Shown in pieces: positions 1-14,800 of a stretch of 64,000 nt of DNA. The DNA lies in the NCBI GenBank assembly GCA_029747585.1, contig JAPEVF010000193.1:1-64000 (forward strand). Reading direction: 5' to 3'. The DNA is from Pleurotus djamor. Its lineage: Eukaryota > Basidiomycota > Agaricomycetes > Agaricales > Pleurotaceae. The position numbers and the translations under genes were made by a program. The notes under the pieces are model-generated. The model saw nothing but the letters and a program-made list of their open reading frames with translations. It had not been told where the DNA came from and made no database searches. How positions within the stretch are numbered: position 1 is the stretch's first letter; the number at the start of each line of letters is the position of its first letter.

Positions 1-1111
1 TTAGCGTTTGCGTTNGCNTNNGCTTTGGCNNGAGCNTTGGCGTTGGCTTGAGACTGGGCCTTCGCACGAGCATTTGCGTTGGCCTGAGCTTGAGCCTTAG
101 CACGGGCGTTGGCGTTGGCGTTCGCATTGGCGTTGGCGTTTGCCTGGGCGTTAGCATTCGCATTCGCATTAGCTTGAACACGTTGAGCCGTGGACTTGTT
201 GACCTTCTTGACACGGTTTTTGTTGTTAGCGGTAGCGACCCGAGTAGCGGCGGCAACGTTGGCGTTGGCGTTTGCTTGAGCGTTGGCATTGTCATTGGCA
301 TTAGAGTTGGCGTTAGCATTAGCGTTAGCGTTGGCGGAGGCGTTGGCGTTGGCGTTGGCGGAGGCGGAGGCAGCAGCGTTGGTATTAGCATTAGCATTCG
401 CGCCTCCTTGTTGGAGCTGAGATGAGAAACGGAATATGAGAAAACAAGGACGAAGATGATCAGGTGAAGAGAACATACCACGACACAGTTTCCGAATTTC
501 TGACGAGCAGCGTTCAAGAACTGGGCAACACATTTGTTTCCAGTGGCACCACCAGTGCAACGAGTACCAGCGGGGAGTTGAGCCTGGATGGTCTCTTGAG
601 CTCGGTTCTCGCGGGTGACCTGAAGCGATGGAGAGTTGTTGAGAAACCGAAAGTATGACGAAAAGGTGATGATGGGACTTACTCGGACTCCGTTTTTAGT
701 GACAGTACCCGCAACAAAGTTTCTACCCGTAGCAGAGGCGTCAACCGAGAAAGTGAATTCTCGGGAACCGTCAAGACCACTAGCAAAACCCAACAAATAA
801 ACCGATAAATCAGCAACCTTGCAAACGAAGAAGGTGGAAGCGAACAACTGGAGTAGTACTCACGCGTTATAGTTTTCCACAACAACCGAGAAGGAACCAT
901 CGGCGTTGACGGGGATAGCCGGAGTACGATCCAAATTCGCTGCGATGTTGACCCCAGCACCGCAAGGATTTTGTGTGTTCGGACGTCTGACATCCCGACG
1001 CTGCATGGGCTCCCGGATACCCAAAGCCGGATGCGCTGCAGCGTGACCATAAACCGTGGATCCCAAGCCCACAACGACGATAGAGGTAGCGACCAAGCGA
1101 GGGAAGAACAT
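1..1111 (-). CDS. Secreted Egh16/GAS1-like protein with Ala-Asn repeat tail, 3' end cut by window edge
   Basis: The gene starts at ATG 1111 and reads leftward through exons 1111-864, 779-683, 619-479 and 416 to the edge; all junctions are GT..AG and keep the frame. The first 22 or so residues form a signal peptide ending near VYGHAA. The next roughly 165 residues resemble the fungal Egh16/GAS1 (appressorium-associated) family: an early PCG motif, then LPAGTRCTGGATGNKCVAQF and a final GNCVV with paired cysteines. After the last intron the protein becomes almost pure alternating Ala with Asn, Gln, Lys or Ser, briefly broken by a basic stretch (NNKNRVKKVNK). This tail is at least 135 residues and still open at base 1. 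Family members in pathogens are secreted during host penetration; the role here is unknown. Seven N bases lie in the repeat. The family call is by eye; the exon structure is firmer. Confidence 0.68.
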
Positions 1112-1334
1112 GATGAATTAATGAAGAAGAATTAAGACTGAAAATCGCAAGCGATGTCGTCGAAAAAAGGCCAAGTTCACCAGGAAGAGGAGGAGGAGAA
1201 ACCGGGGAGGAAGGAAAGGAAACCGGTCCTTGGGTAGAAAGGAAGTGAAAAGGCGAGAAGGAAAAGAACCTTCAAGGGGAGAAGAGAAGAAAGTAAAGGT
1301 GGGTGAGGAAAGCAAAAGAGGCGCAAATGTCGCG

Positions 1335-1342
1335 CTTTTATA
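1335..1342 (-). promoter_or_regulatory. TATA box of the Egh16-like gene
   Basis: The minus strand reads TATAAAAG here, about 225 bases before ATG 1111. Between the two, the minus strand is strongly pyrimidine-rich (about 1120-1330), the CT-rich leader common in well-expressed fungal genes. The carbonic anhydrase gene at 17.5 kb has the same arrangement. Confidence 0.5.
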
Positions 1343-2312
1343 AGAAGAGGTCGCATCGGCCTCGTATGACGGACCTTGGGTCGATCGAGGTCGAGGAGTG
1401 GTCAAGTATGATTGTCGATCGGTTACCTGGGTTGCAACCGACGCGTTTACCCCTCACAGTTGCTCAGTGGAAGTGGTCGGTCGGTTTCCTTGCTGACAAG
1501 CGGAAACCTCAGGCCCAAATGCAAGAATCATGCATGTGGAATTCGCCAAAGGCTGATCACGTCAAGTTTTGATCCCAAAACATGTACTTCCTGTCAGAAT
1601 TGTGAGCCGCTGATGAGATCATGGCGAACCGTACGCACGTCAAAGCAGCTCATCCCTCCGAGCTGAGATACCAACTCTGCGAAAGAAAAGAGGAAACTAG
1701 CAAAATGTCGCTTTCCCGAATCCCTACAAACCCTCAGCATGACCAGGCATCGTCTGCAAGTCGCCAGTCGCTATGGTTCCGAACAGAACGGGCCACGCGA
1801 AAGAGCACGTCCTGGTCAGGATCCAACTAGGCAACAAACAAGCATTTGATTGTTTCGTTTCCCGAAGAAAATGAAATCATGGTTCGGAATAGCTAGCCAC
1901 GTCCCTCCCGCAAACAACGCCGTCAAACATGAGACACAAGCAGAGCCTAGAGCAGCTCATGACAGTCACAGTGCACCCGAAAGTTTTTGAAGAAAGCAGA
2001 GACAATATTGCGCTGTTGAATTGGTTGGATGACGGGCAAGAAAGTCACAGCGATGAAGTCAGAAGTTGAAGCACAAGGTCGATGTTCTTGAAAGAACTTG
2101 TGAAGCCTTCCACTGGAACTTTGGTTTATTTGCTCGTGGTGGTTGTGGTGGTCGGCCGTCGTGACGACCTCGGGATACGATCACGCGATCCGTCACTGCA
2201 CCGCCACCTTGATCCAGGACTCAGGAGTCCATTTCGTCATAGCCTCCTATCTTCATAACTTCGACTTCAACCACCACAACGACATTGACCTTTCCTACCA
2301 TCTTTCATCAAT
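1343..2312. other. Intergenic, no gene recognised
   Basis: About 1 kb without a convincing reading frame, splice pattern or repeat. It would hold the upstream promoter of the Egh16-like gene. Confidence 0.4.
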
Positions 2313-2698
2313 ATGCCTTGGCAGTAAGTGTCCAACCGACGTACCCGAGATGGCCATTTCTCACTGTCATATGTTATGGTTACTCTGAATCTCAGCTTTC
2401 GTGGTCCTCAGATCGTTCGTAGGTTACTTCGCTGATTTGTGATTGTGCCAAGTCGTCTGACTGCGTCTCAGATACACACAGGAGACATGCCATCATACCA
2501 GGGTGAGTTTCCTTCGATCTTCTATCGCTGTGGGCCGGAAAACTCAAATCGGGGCATGGACGATAGCTTCCTCTACGTCACATTCGTGGGTTTGAAGCCC
2601 AAATTCTCCATGCAACTAGGCAGGCATGTTCGTGTGCAGTAGAGCAAGCATCCCCCACAATCCTATTAGAGTCTTCGTTGGGATTTGTCGTCTCATAG
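2313..2698 (+). CDS. Candidate small three-exon gene of unknown function
   Basis: I do not recognise this protein. A model with exons 2313-2323, 2472-2502 and 2567-2698 begins MPWQYTQETCHHTR and ends at TAG 2696, giving 57 residues. Support is limited to good splice signals (GTAAGT, GTGAGT, CAG, TAG) and conserved phase; the tiny first exon is a pattern often seen in basidiomycetes. It has several cysteines but no signal peptide. It could equally be chance. Confidence 0.25.
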
Positions 2699-3008
2699 AC
2701 TATCGTAGACACGTTGTAGAGTAGCTGCATGGTCAACGGACATCGTTCGTGCAAGCGCACAAATGGATCATCATTGGCAAAGCCATGCATTTTCTATCTA
2801 CTCATGGGAACGTGTAGGAATTGTAAGGGCGTACATTGAAATCTTTATCGTTTCGTCAAAGTCCATGCAAAAACAAGAGTCAGAGAACAAGAGAGAGAAA
2901 AGCGCAACGCCATCGACGTCGCACAGGAGAGTCAAAGAAGCGTAGTAGGAGAGGGTATGAATGTCCGATATCCAGTATTACAGAGTCAGAGTATCCATCG
3001 CTCGTCGT
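2699..3008. other. Intergenic, downstream of GFA1
   Basis: Short space at the 3' side of GFA1, presumably holding its 3' UTR. No clear poly(A) signal or gene seen. Confidence 0.35.
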
Positions 3009-5475
<2,467 letters not shown>

Positions 5476-7383
5476 TTTCGAGGTCTGGGGAAGCGACGAT
5501 GAGGATGGTTTACACGCCGTACGCGACGATGAGCTCACCTGGTTGAAAGATGGGGAGATGTGATGGTTGGTGGGGGAGAAGAACCATATCGTCGCGCTGA
5601 TCTATAAGTACTCCTCCACGACATAAACACGTCAAAACAAACACCCTCGTCGTCCAGATCACAGCCTCCTGCCGATTTACCAACACTGACACTCACGGAA
5701 ATTTTCGAGGTAACGGCTGTGCTGGGCAAGCGCATTCTCGGCTGTTCCTCTCCGTCGTGGCTGCACTTAGCGGACAGAAGCGACTCTTCACGTTGGGATC
5801 GACCAATATTTTACCTACAACGACATGTGTGGGCTTCCCGGAACCTTTATTGTTTCAAGTCTCTGATCCAAGGTGAGAGAAGACTTGGGGAAAGGCTGAG
5901 CGCTGTTGAGAATGTCTAACTTTCTACTTTTCAGGATGTAACACCCTTCTTTCGCGCTGACGCTCGATGTCTCCACTCTCAGCCGTTCCCAACCCCAAAT
6001 GTCATACCTCCGCTGAGATATGTTCGCGTCGCATTCCTGAAACCACAAATGGACATCGCCTTCAGGTAAGAAGCAAGTATTTGTTCGAATTTCATACGCT
6101 AACCCAAACCCTTATCCTTCAGCTATCATCCGAATGCGATACAAGGCCGCAAAGCAAGTGTTCGACACCACCGCCTCGCGTCTACGACTCGTCCAGGGTG
6201 ACGCGTTCTTATCGGAAGCGTCGATCACGTGACGCACGCAAATAGTGGAAGTTCAGGACCAGGTCGCAATTATACCTTGCGCCCACCAACGTGTGCGTTC
6301 TGCAACTTGAAGGTGACGTAGTATCTTTGATCTGGGGATCACACGTGTCGGAGTATTGATTTTACCCAGAACACGCTCTGCAAACCGACATGGTACGAAA
6401 TGCGACGTGGAAAACGACATCTAGAAAACGGAAATAGACACCATTGACAACTTAAGAGCCACCGGCCAGAGTAAATGGGACATTACATTCGTCAAATAAG
6501 TGCCCGGAAAAAAGGTATCATACTCCATAATTACCTACTGACAGGCACGAACGTCGAACACGGCCGTGAATCGGAACGGAGGAGGCAGCCTATCGCACCA
6601 GCCTCTTGGAAAGAAGGTCAGCTCGTTATTCATCAAGTACAACGTTTTTTNAGAGAATTGGTAACGTGGATCTACCGTTGACAATCTTGCTTGCAGACTC
6701 CGAGACATGTATCGAAATCTCGACGCGAATCTGCTTCCAGAAAAAGTGGCAAAGTGCAAGAAAGAAGGGGGGAGAGAGAAGGGGGAGACAATGCAGACAC
6801 CGCTCCCAGCGACAGCGTGCCCACACAGAGGGGAACTGTGCCCGGAGAAATAAATCACCCACTTACGATTTCTCCAGTGGGTACATACATTTCTTACATC
6901 ATATACTTGGTCTACTTCACTTAAGTGTCTGAGCAACGATGTTTCTGTGTCGAAGCTTACTGAACGTTTGAACTTGCCGGGCTTGAAGGCCATGTCCCGA
7001 TCGGTCACAATAGGGGCTTAATCGCTTAGGGAACAGGGGTGTTGTGTTGACACTCGCGTTCAGACGTTCAAACGTTCATGTCTGACGCGGTTACGGAAGT
7101 GTCCCAGTCGTTTCTTCTGCATTTGAGACCGTTATCTACTCACCAAAAGATTGACAAGGTATTGAAACACACGTATAAGGAAATCATTTTCGTGTTTGTA
7201 GCCTTGAGACACGGTCATATTCAGAGTTCGTTTCTCAGGAAAGAACCAGGACCACTATAACCGGATGATAGACGTTCCGCAACTCGGATTTATCCAAGAA
7301 ATTAGACGTGGAGAGGTGATCTGTTTCTTCGAGCCCCTTACGCTCCGCAAAAGACATGACTCTGTAGGCAATAGAGTATAATA
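5476..7383. other. Mostly unassigned region upstream of GFA1, with one possible small gene
   Basis: Around 5940-6245 the plus strand looks coding but cannot be joined cleanly. One frame of 5938-6065 is fully open between a CAG and a GTAAGA and contains LRYVRVAFLKPQMDIAF. Past the next acceptor (CTTCAG at about 6122) another frame reads AAKQVFDTTASRLRLVQGD and stops at 6232. A third frame runs from ATG 5967 to TAG 6245 across the same intron. The remainder (6250-7383) shows no convincing gene; it has an N at 6651 beside a T run. Confidence 0.3.
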
Positions 7384-8556
7384 TTAGTCCTTGCGAGAAA
7401 CTTTACCCAAAAACCTTAGAATTTCTGAAACCACCGCATCAGGCCGTTCCTGTTGTACCCAATGTCCGGCACCGTCGATCAAGACAAAGTCCTCGTCCTT
7501 CATTTGTGTACAAAGTTTATCCTTCATGATCTCCGCAGCTCCAGGAACTTGGTACGTCCCCCAGTCTTTCTTTCCGGAAATAAACATTGCAGGAACGTCG
7601 ATTTGCTTCCCAGAGAATACCAGTAAATCCTGCATCCATTGCATGTCCGTCATGCAGCGATACCAATTCAGCCCTCCCTGGAAGCTGGTCCGAGTAAACT
7701 CGCTCGTATAGGTTCTCAGCTCCGCTTCAGGGAGCCAAGTGTTAGCTTCGATTTGCTGTGAGGAAGGTGCGTCTGAGACCACACACTCAGGCATGGTCAT
7801 TTGTCGTGGCATGATGTAGTAATGGGGCATCACAGCGACTGCTTGAGCTGTCATGCCGGGTAATCGATGTGGGTCGTTTCCTTCCCAATCAGCACTTTTG
7901 ACGTGATAATAGGCACGCAAGAAAGCCTGCAGGCCGTTGGGAGAAGACATCATATCTTCGTTTGCGTCAGGGCCGGAGTAATACAGGGTGTAATGTTTCC
8001 TGGGAGGCGTCAACGCGGAGAGTAGCTTGTCTACGAACTGCGATATGGAAGGTGCTGGTGACGACGCGTTGCTGGGTATGGGGGGAGCTCCGGTACAGGG
8101 TGCAGACATCATGACGACTGCTTTGAAGAGATCTGGGCGAATGATTCCACAGAATCCAGCAACGTTCGAGCCGAAGTCATGCCCAATCACTGCTGACGCG
8201 TAAGGGTAGCCTAACACATGTACGAGAGCTACGATGTCTTTGACTAGATTGAACATGCGGTAGGGCGAGACATCGTCCGTGTATTTGATTATCGATGAAG
8301 TTGAATGAGATGTGGTACGACCGTAGCCGCGTTGGTCTGGTGCAACGACGTGATACCCTGCCTGGGCGAGGGGTAAGATGACTTTTCGCCAGGAATACGC
8401 GAGTTCGGGGAAGCCGTGCAGTAGTAGAAGAAGTGGGGGTTGGGTGGAACCTGATCCAGGCGGAAGGGCCTCAAGGATATGGACATCTAGGTCCAACACA
8501 GATACGATACGACTGTTTATGCCACTTGGAAGTGGTAAGGCTGGAATCGAGCTCAT
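7384..8556 (-). CDS. Epoxide-hydrolase-type alpha/beta hydrolase
   Basis: An intronless gene of 390 residues from ATG 8556. The fold signature is complete: oxyanion motif HGFPE at residues 47-51, DQRGYGRT near 74, nucleophile elbow GHDFGS with Asp127, a likely charge-relay Asp in FISGKKDWG near 330, and catalytic His365 in GAGHWVQQERP. An Asp nucleophile with HGFP is typical of soluble epoxide hydrolases, which open epoxides to diols; haloacetate dehalogenases share the layout but the sequence is closer to epoxide hydrolases. No signal peptide or membrane segment, so probably cytosolic. Fungal enzymes of this type detoxify xenobiotic or lipid epoxides; the substrate cannot be told. It runs away from the next gene (8886, plus), so the two may share the roughly 330-base space between them. 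Confidence 0.87.
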   Translation of the reverse strand: MSSIPALPLPSGINSRIVSVLDLDVHILEALPPGSGSTQPPLLLLLHGFPELAYSWRKVILPLAQAGYHVVAPDQRGYGRTTSHSTSSIIKYTDDVSPYRMFNLVKDIVALVHVLGYPYASAVIGHDFGSNVAGFCGIIRPDLFKAVVMMSAPCTGAPPIPSNASSPAPSISQFVDKLLSALTPPRKHYTLYYSGPDANEDMMSSPNGLQAFLRAYYHVKSADWEGNDPHRLPGMTAQAVAVMPHYYIMPRQMTMPECVVSDAPSSQQIEANTWLPEAELRTYTSEFTRTSFQGGLNWYRCMTDMQWMQDLLVFSGKQIDVPAMFISGKKDWGTYQVPGAAEIMKDKLCTQMKDEDFVLIDGAGHWVQQERPDAVVSEILRFLGKVSRKD

Positions 8557-8885
8557 GGTTGAGGAGAAGGAGGACCACAACCGGTATCTTATAGTACCCG
8601 ATGGATATCTGGTCGTTCAGCGCTAAGAAGGAGCCTGAGCTGGTGGGGATGGAGTATACTTGTAATCTTCCTTAGTAATTCCGCTGCGTTTTCCTGCCCT
8701 TGTGACCGTGCTAGAGGAGGCCAAGTTGAGCGCGTTCTCAGGAACCAACTCCTAATAGGGGTGGAGCAAGGGGCTCTCCTTTCAAGGGTCTGATGATCGG
8801 TAACTAAACCGGCAATTCGAAACCCTTACGCTTGCATTCTCACCATTTCTGCCCGCAGCAAACGCTCCCCTCGCCGTCGCTGGTG
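8557..8885. other. Divergent intergenic space between hydrolase and UNC80-like gene
   Basis: About 330 bases between two divergent start codons, so a candidate shared promoter. No clear TATA box. A CCCGCAG at about 8855-8861 could be the acceptor of a 5' UTR intron of the plus-strand gene. Confidence 0.35.
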
Positions 8886-11800
8886 ATGAGGAGCAACGCA
8901 GAACCATCGAAGAAACGTACTCCCCGACGTCTACTCTCATTCGATTCTATCAAACTTGGCGACTCCTCGAAACATTCCAGAAATCAAACAGAAGATACCG
9001 TAACGGAAGGATGGCTCCCCAATACTCTGACACAGTCACCTAAGGAGACGCCAGTCAACTTCGAAAGACCACCTCCGAAAACTCCCAAGTCAAAAGTTCG
9101 AAAACTACCTTCTCTGCCTTTACGCGCAGGCACGCCGGAGCCTGCGCCGTCTCCATCTCCAACCGTAGCTCGGTGGGAGACTGTGCGCAAGCATGTACTT
9201 ACGCCGACGACGGAGGCGCGACCTCAATCTCCTCAACCTAGTGTCATCTCGTCGTCGTCTGGATTCGTGCCTCCGCGTTCGGCGACACCTAAACCATCTC
9301 GTCTGGCACGGTTGGGATTTCGACAGGTGGTTGAGCAGGCTAGGGAAGCAGCGGTGGATGATTCACGAAGGTTTACTCAAGATATACAGAAGGCATGTCT
9401 GATTGCTCATTACGGAGAACAATCTCACACTACCAAGTCGCGTTTCGACCGTGAACCATTTGGCACGGGTGTCTCGACGTTGCATCTGCCTTTTATGATC
9501 AACACTTCGTATTCGATGCCGGGATCTGCGAGTGCTAGTGCAGTGAACTTGTCCAAAGGCCGTGAACTGCGTCGACCCCAATCAATACAGTCTCTTGCAA
9601 CATCTGCCTCCACTCGCCCTCTTCCAACCGTAAAACCTCTAAACCAAGTGCTCCACCAAGCTTCGATGTCTCCGTTGGTCACAAGTAAACCACTGGTCCT
9701 TGAGCCGATGGTACTCTCCGCTCTGCTTGCTCCGTTTCTCAGTCGTGAAGCCAGTTCCAGAGTTGAAGAAGAGCGTAAGGTCGCGTTCGAAGCATTTGAA
9801 TTGGTGATCAAGTCCTGGCCACCTCAGGACCAGGTGGGCTTTGATCTCTTTTCTTGCCGTGCTCATCATCTGACTTCTTGCAGTCAGTTGCCCTTGGACG
9901 ATGTTTGTGGTGTTGCAAAGCTGTCATGCATCCGTCGATCACTGGTCGCCACATCATTCCACTTTTGAGGCGGATGATCCCCCACGAACCTACTTATGCA
10001 TTGAGAACCCCCGATGCTGTATTGGCTGTTGTCGAAGCCATGTTTTCGTTACTCCCTGCACTGCAGGCATCCCCCTTCTCCGACCCTTCGACAGGTGGTA
10101 GCGGTATCGTCAAGGACATACTGGGTGATATCCTCCAGGGTGGTCTTGAATTAGAGCCGCAATCTCTACACAACGAATACAAAGAGAAGGTTACCTCTAA
10201 GGATGATGTCACTCGGCTGCTTGTAATCGGAGGATTAGCTCGCTGCCTTGAACGGAGTAATGCCTCCGAGCAGCGTTGGATAATGGCTCACTTGGTAGAG
10301 GTAGGTGCGTGTTTTGGTATATCCCAAACGCTCATCCCATTGATCTCTTGACAGGAACACTGGCCCCGTCCATCTCAAGATGCATCTTACCCTCCGCTCG
10401 CCTCCGTCATACAAGCTGAATCAATACGATCATTCTCTCGAGCCGCGTTGTCGCTCTTGGCGAAGAAGGGTGATTCAGCGTTGCAAATATCCGATGCACA
10501 TCAAATCGTTTCAATCCTCCGCAAACGGATCTCGATTGAAGTTGGGCTGCTCGATTTACCTGCAATCCACCTTACCAAACAAGTCGTTGTCCATGTCGTA
10601 CTAGAAGTGATGATGATTGAGGAAGTTATCGACCTACGCCAGTGGGCCGTTACTACCATATCGAAGTGGTATAGAGAGTCCTCGGATATGGCCAGGAATT
10701 TCGAGGTGTTACTCGGTCGAATTGTGAGTGATGCCCTGCAGTTGGAAATAATACCTGGGTGGCTTACTTGGTCTAGGCCGTCGAAAAGGAGTGGAAGGAC
10801 ATCCTTCGGTTGCTTACCCGCCTCCTGGAGGTGCTTCCTCATGACGTTTGTCAAACCCTCCTCGCAGCCATGATGCCTGCATTTTGCGACGTAAATGGGC
10901 TCTTCCTCATCCTCCAGGTGTTTCTTCTACGCTAAAATCATTTCCTCTTCACCTAGCACCTTGCCGATTTTACGCCACCTTCACCGAACTTGATGCTCTC
11001 GTCGCTCCTCCAACAGATATCAGCTGTGTTTCCGCGAATATTCTTCAAACCGTTCTTTGCGTGTGCAGCAGCGACGAAGGAAGTGCTGGTAGCTAATCAC
11101 CTACGTATTCTCACAGCAATCTCGAAGTTTGTGACGGACTTTTGGATTCGGGATTCGGAGATGGTTGCTGTCGCGCTTGTTGGAGATGTAGGGAATAAGG
11201 CCAAGGTTGACGGTGATGATGGGTCACCTGTTTCGGGGCCATTGAAGCCAGGACAATGTGTCATCCTCATCGAAGTGATTAGCGCTTTGCAGTCAATCAG
11301 GCATAGGAAGGAAGGTTCGCCGGTAAGCAAACTCTTTCGGTATAGAAATGGGTTCTGATGATCGCTTGTGACCCGTAGTCTGCCGATGAGGCCATCGTTG
11401 AAGCAATGCGGTTTGCATTGGCGCTGGAGGCGAGATTGGCCCAGGGTCTTGAGCTTAAGGTGAGCCTGCTCAGTGTTTTAGCTGAGGACTGTGACCCACT
11501 CATTACAGGAGAAAGTCTTCCTTATCCATCCTGCGCAAAGAGTACTCTATTGTATCTTGTTCAGGGAGATTCGTCTGTTGACCAAGTCGCTCAAGCCGTA
11601 CGCTTCACTCGACTTGTGTCGTTTCGTTGATCGTTGATCTTGATATGTCTTTAGGGCTTCTTGGTTGTCGCGGACCATCGATTGGTTTCTCACTTCCCCT
11701 GCCGCCGACGATGAGGCCCTCGAGCAGTTAGAGAAGGATCTCCAGGAGTCAAACGAGAAGATCCGTGATATCTACCAGTTCGCTCAAGAAGGTTCCCAAG

Positions 11801-14800
11801 CCCAACATAATGTAACCCCTCCATCTGTCAATGGTCCACTCCTAGTACTGAAGCTTGGATCCAGCGCAGAAGCACGCTTCTGCTATCGCCGACCACGAAA
11901 GATACCTTTGGAGGAGACTCCTTGAACGCCTCAGAAGGCGATATATCCGCACTCCTGGAAAAGAGGAAGACACTCCTTGATTCCCTCTCGAAGGGTTTCC
12001 ATCTTAGAGCACTGAAGCTCTTTGTTGTTGTCTCATCTTTACTGTCAGGCTCGGATCTTTGTCGTCTTGCGCATCCACTCTGGGAACATCACATAGACAG
12101 TCCCAATATGAAAGTCACAGCTCCTGTACGCTCTCCAGGCCCTGCGGGGTGTTATTTCTATGTTGACCTTGACCTTTAGGCCTGCTTTTTGATAATGCAA
12201 TGCGCCGAGAAGGAGCCACTAGAAATTACGGCTACCCTTGAAGTAGATCTACGCTCGTATGTTTCAATCCCTTCCGTGTTGGCATGTATTAATGGTGTGA
12301 CTAGCTCCAACCTCGAGACAAAGCTTGGAGCTATCCAAAAGCTCAGTATAATCTCCCATTGGCGGTTTCAACTCATGTCGCAACCCATCAACATGGATCG
12401 CGCGCATCGCCCCTTCAAAGTCGCTCGAGGACCGCTTCCATTTGTCGCAACAGATATGGGATCTAGTCAGTTTGAAATTTTGGAAGATCCAGATGAGATA
12501 AAGGACAACCTGCCTTTGGAATTGAGGAAGCAGTTGGCTGAGATTGGATGGGCTTCGGAGGACGATGATGTCGACCAGCGCTTACAATTGATCAAGACGC
12601 CGTTGACGATTCTTCCCACTCATCACGTTGATCGCCTTGACGTAGCGCAAGACCTTCCACCACCATCTCCTACATCCCCTGGTGCGAGTCCAGGGTCATC
12701 CCCAGGACGAGGGGAGAAACCCGATGAAGTTGGTCTCTTGTTGAGGCGCAACTCAAGCACTGGGGGCCCATTGCATGGTGTCAAGCGTAAAGCTGTGTTC
12801 GTTCCTGCAATGGCTTCCCTTCTCCCTCGACTTGCACTGGTGGTCCATGACCCATGCTTGGATGTATCTACCGCTGCCCGGAATTTACTTGTTGATTTTT
12901 TGCGTAACGACCCAGCTCTTCTTCTTCGGCCCATCCTCGACTTGCTTTCGAGTGATCATAAGGACGTCCCGCTGGCACTCTCGTACCTCAGGTCCTTATT
13001 GCATATCCGCTACATTCTTCCTCCACCCGCTACTCATCATCTCTTTAACCACCTGGCTGGGTTCCTGAAGTATATCTCTCGTCAACTGCCTGACGCTGGC
13101 GACGGACTTCATGACTATGCGTATGCCATGCCCGTCATATCCGAGCTTATCCACCAGGTCCCCAGTCTTTCTGTGAGGGATGTGCGGCGTGCTAAATTGG
13201 AGCTTCTGCTAGTTCCTACCGGCCATCTATGGTTTCCTTCATCTGCACCAAATGCGACGACCTTCCCTTTGTCAGTACGAAGTACACGAAACCCCTTTGA
13301 AGATTCGCTATCCGGCCCATTGAATGGACTTATCTATATCACCATGATACGGGTTTCTCAGAACAATCTCTATTTGGATATACTCAAGAAGAATCCTCAA
13401 GATGTTCAACACGTTCGGAAGAACATAGCACGGATAGCACTACCAAGCCTTGATGAAGATCCCGACGTTCCTCCTCTCGAACTCAAAGACTTCGTCCCAC
13501 GCATACGATCGCCCAACCGAAAGCCTTCTTCACAAGACGAGAATACTATCGCCCATCTGTCCCTTGTTCTGTCAAAAAGCTATTTACTGCTCTTTGCCCA
13601 AGTCTTCCGTTGTATGCCACGCCATCTCAATGACCGAACCGAGTTGGCTGTTTTAGTCGACGGGATCAATCGCATTCTTCTCACTCATGGTGACGATATC
13701 GGTATCATTGCACATACTCTAATCGGTGCGTTTGACTGGTAGCGTCCTTTCAATACGCTTAAATCATAATGACCTTGACAGCCCTCATGGTTGCAAGCAC
13801 GAGGTTTCGGCGCTTGTTCATCGCTGGTGGATATACCCTATTTATGCCAGCGATCATCAAAGTTTACGTCGAGTCGACCGATACTCCAGGCATTCGAACC
13901 GCTATCGAGTATGCAACGAACCGTTTCCATGCCCTTCATCAAGAGGCTTTCGTTTTCCAAAGTCTGGAAGCCGCAGCACATCTCATGAAGCTCCCAGACG
14001 TTGATTCTGAGGCATTCGCCAAGGGCATCTTTGACCTCTTCTCCAGTTTGCGCAAAGGATTCCCTACGGCACCTGACGCCGCTGGTATCCATGATGCAAA
14101 TAAGACCCAAGAGCGAGAGGCTCTCCTCATGAAATCTGTTGAAGAGCAACCTCAGACATTGTTCAAGTTTCTTCGCTCCGAATCATCAAAAGGGAGAAGT
14201 ACCTCAATGGATACCTCCCTCCCTGAGGAGTACGAGTCGAAGCCAATGTCGACGGACAATTTCGTGCGATTGATTCTCACCGTTATCGCCCACGACCCTT
14301 CAGTAATGCGGGCTGAAANTTTTTTTACACCTGTTCCGCTTTTTGGTGCCTTCATTCTTCGACATATCTTCGACAAGGAACATTCTCAGTGAGGGGATAA
14401 TGGCTTTGCCAATGCTCCTTCTGCGTGCGCAGAACAAATCCAAACCTACCGAAACCACAGCGGAGCCGATATCGGATAGCGCCACTGTGAACACACTCTC
14501 GTCTCAAAGCTTCTTCCAGAGCGAGCTCTTCGACAAATCGAAACAGCCAAGCGATCCCCTCTCCATGAGGCAGGACTACCTTTATCTCATCATCGCTTAC
14601 TGCCAGGCTGGAGGCGACGCCCGTCCATCAATGGCCTTCATCTTCGCCAGTGTGGACCAAACACTGAAAGAGACCTCGAATAAAGGCATTGATACACAGA
14701 TATCGACTTTCCTAGGAGATTTCAGTCGAGCCGTTCTCCTACGAACTTCTTCTCCTAGCATCAAAGAAATCAACGGGTTCTTGGAAGGTCTCATGCCTAT

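Noticed and set aside
48..425. Plus-strand open frame rich in Val, Gly, Ser and Leu
   Set aside because: It is the antisense of the Ala-Asn repeat exon; its regularity comes from the repeat.
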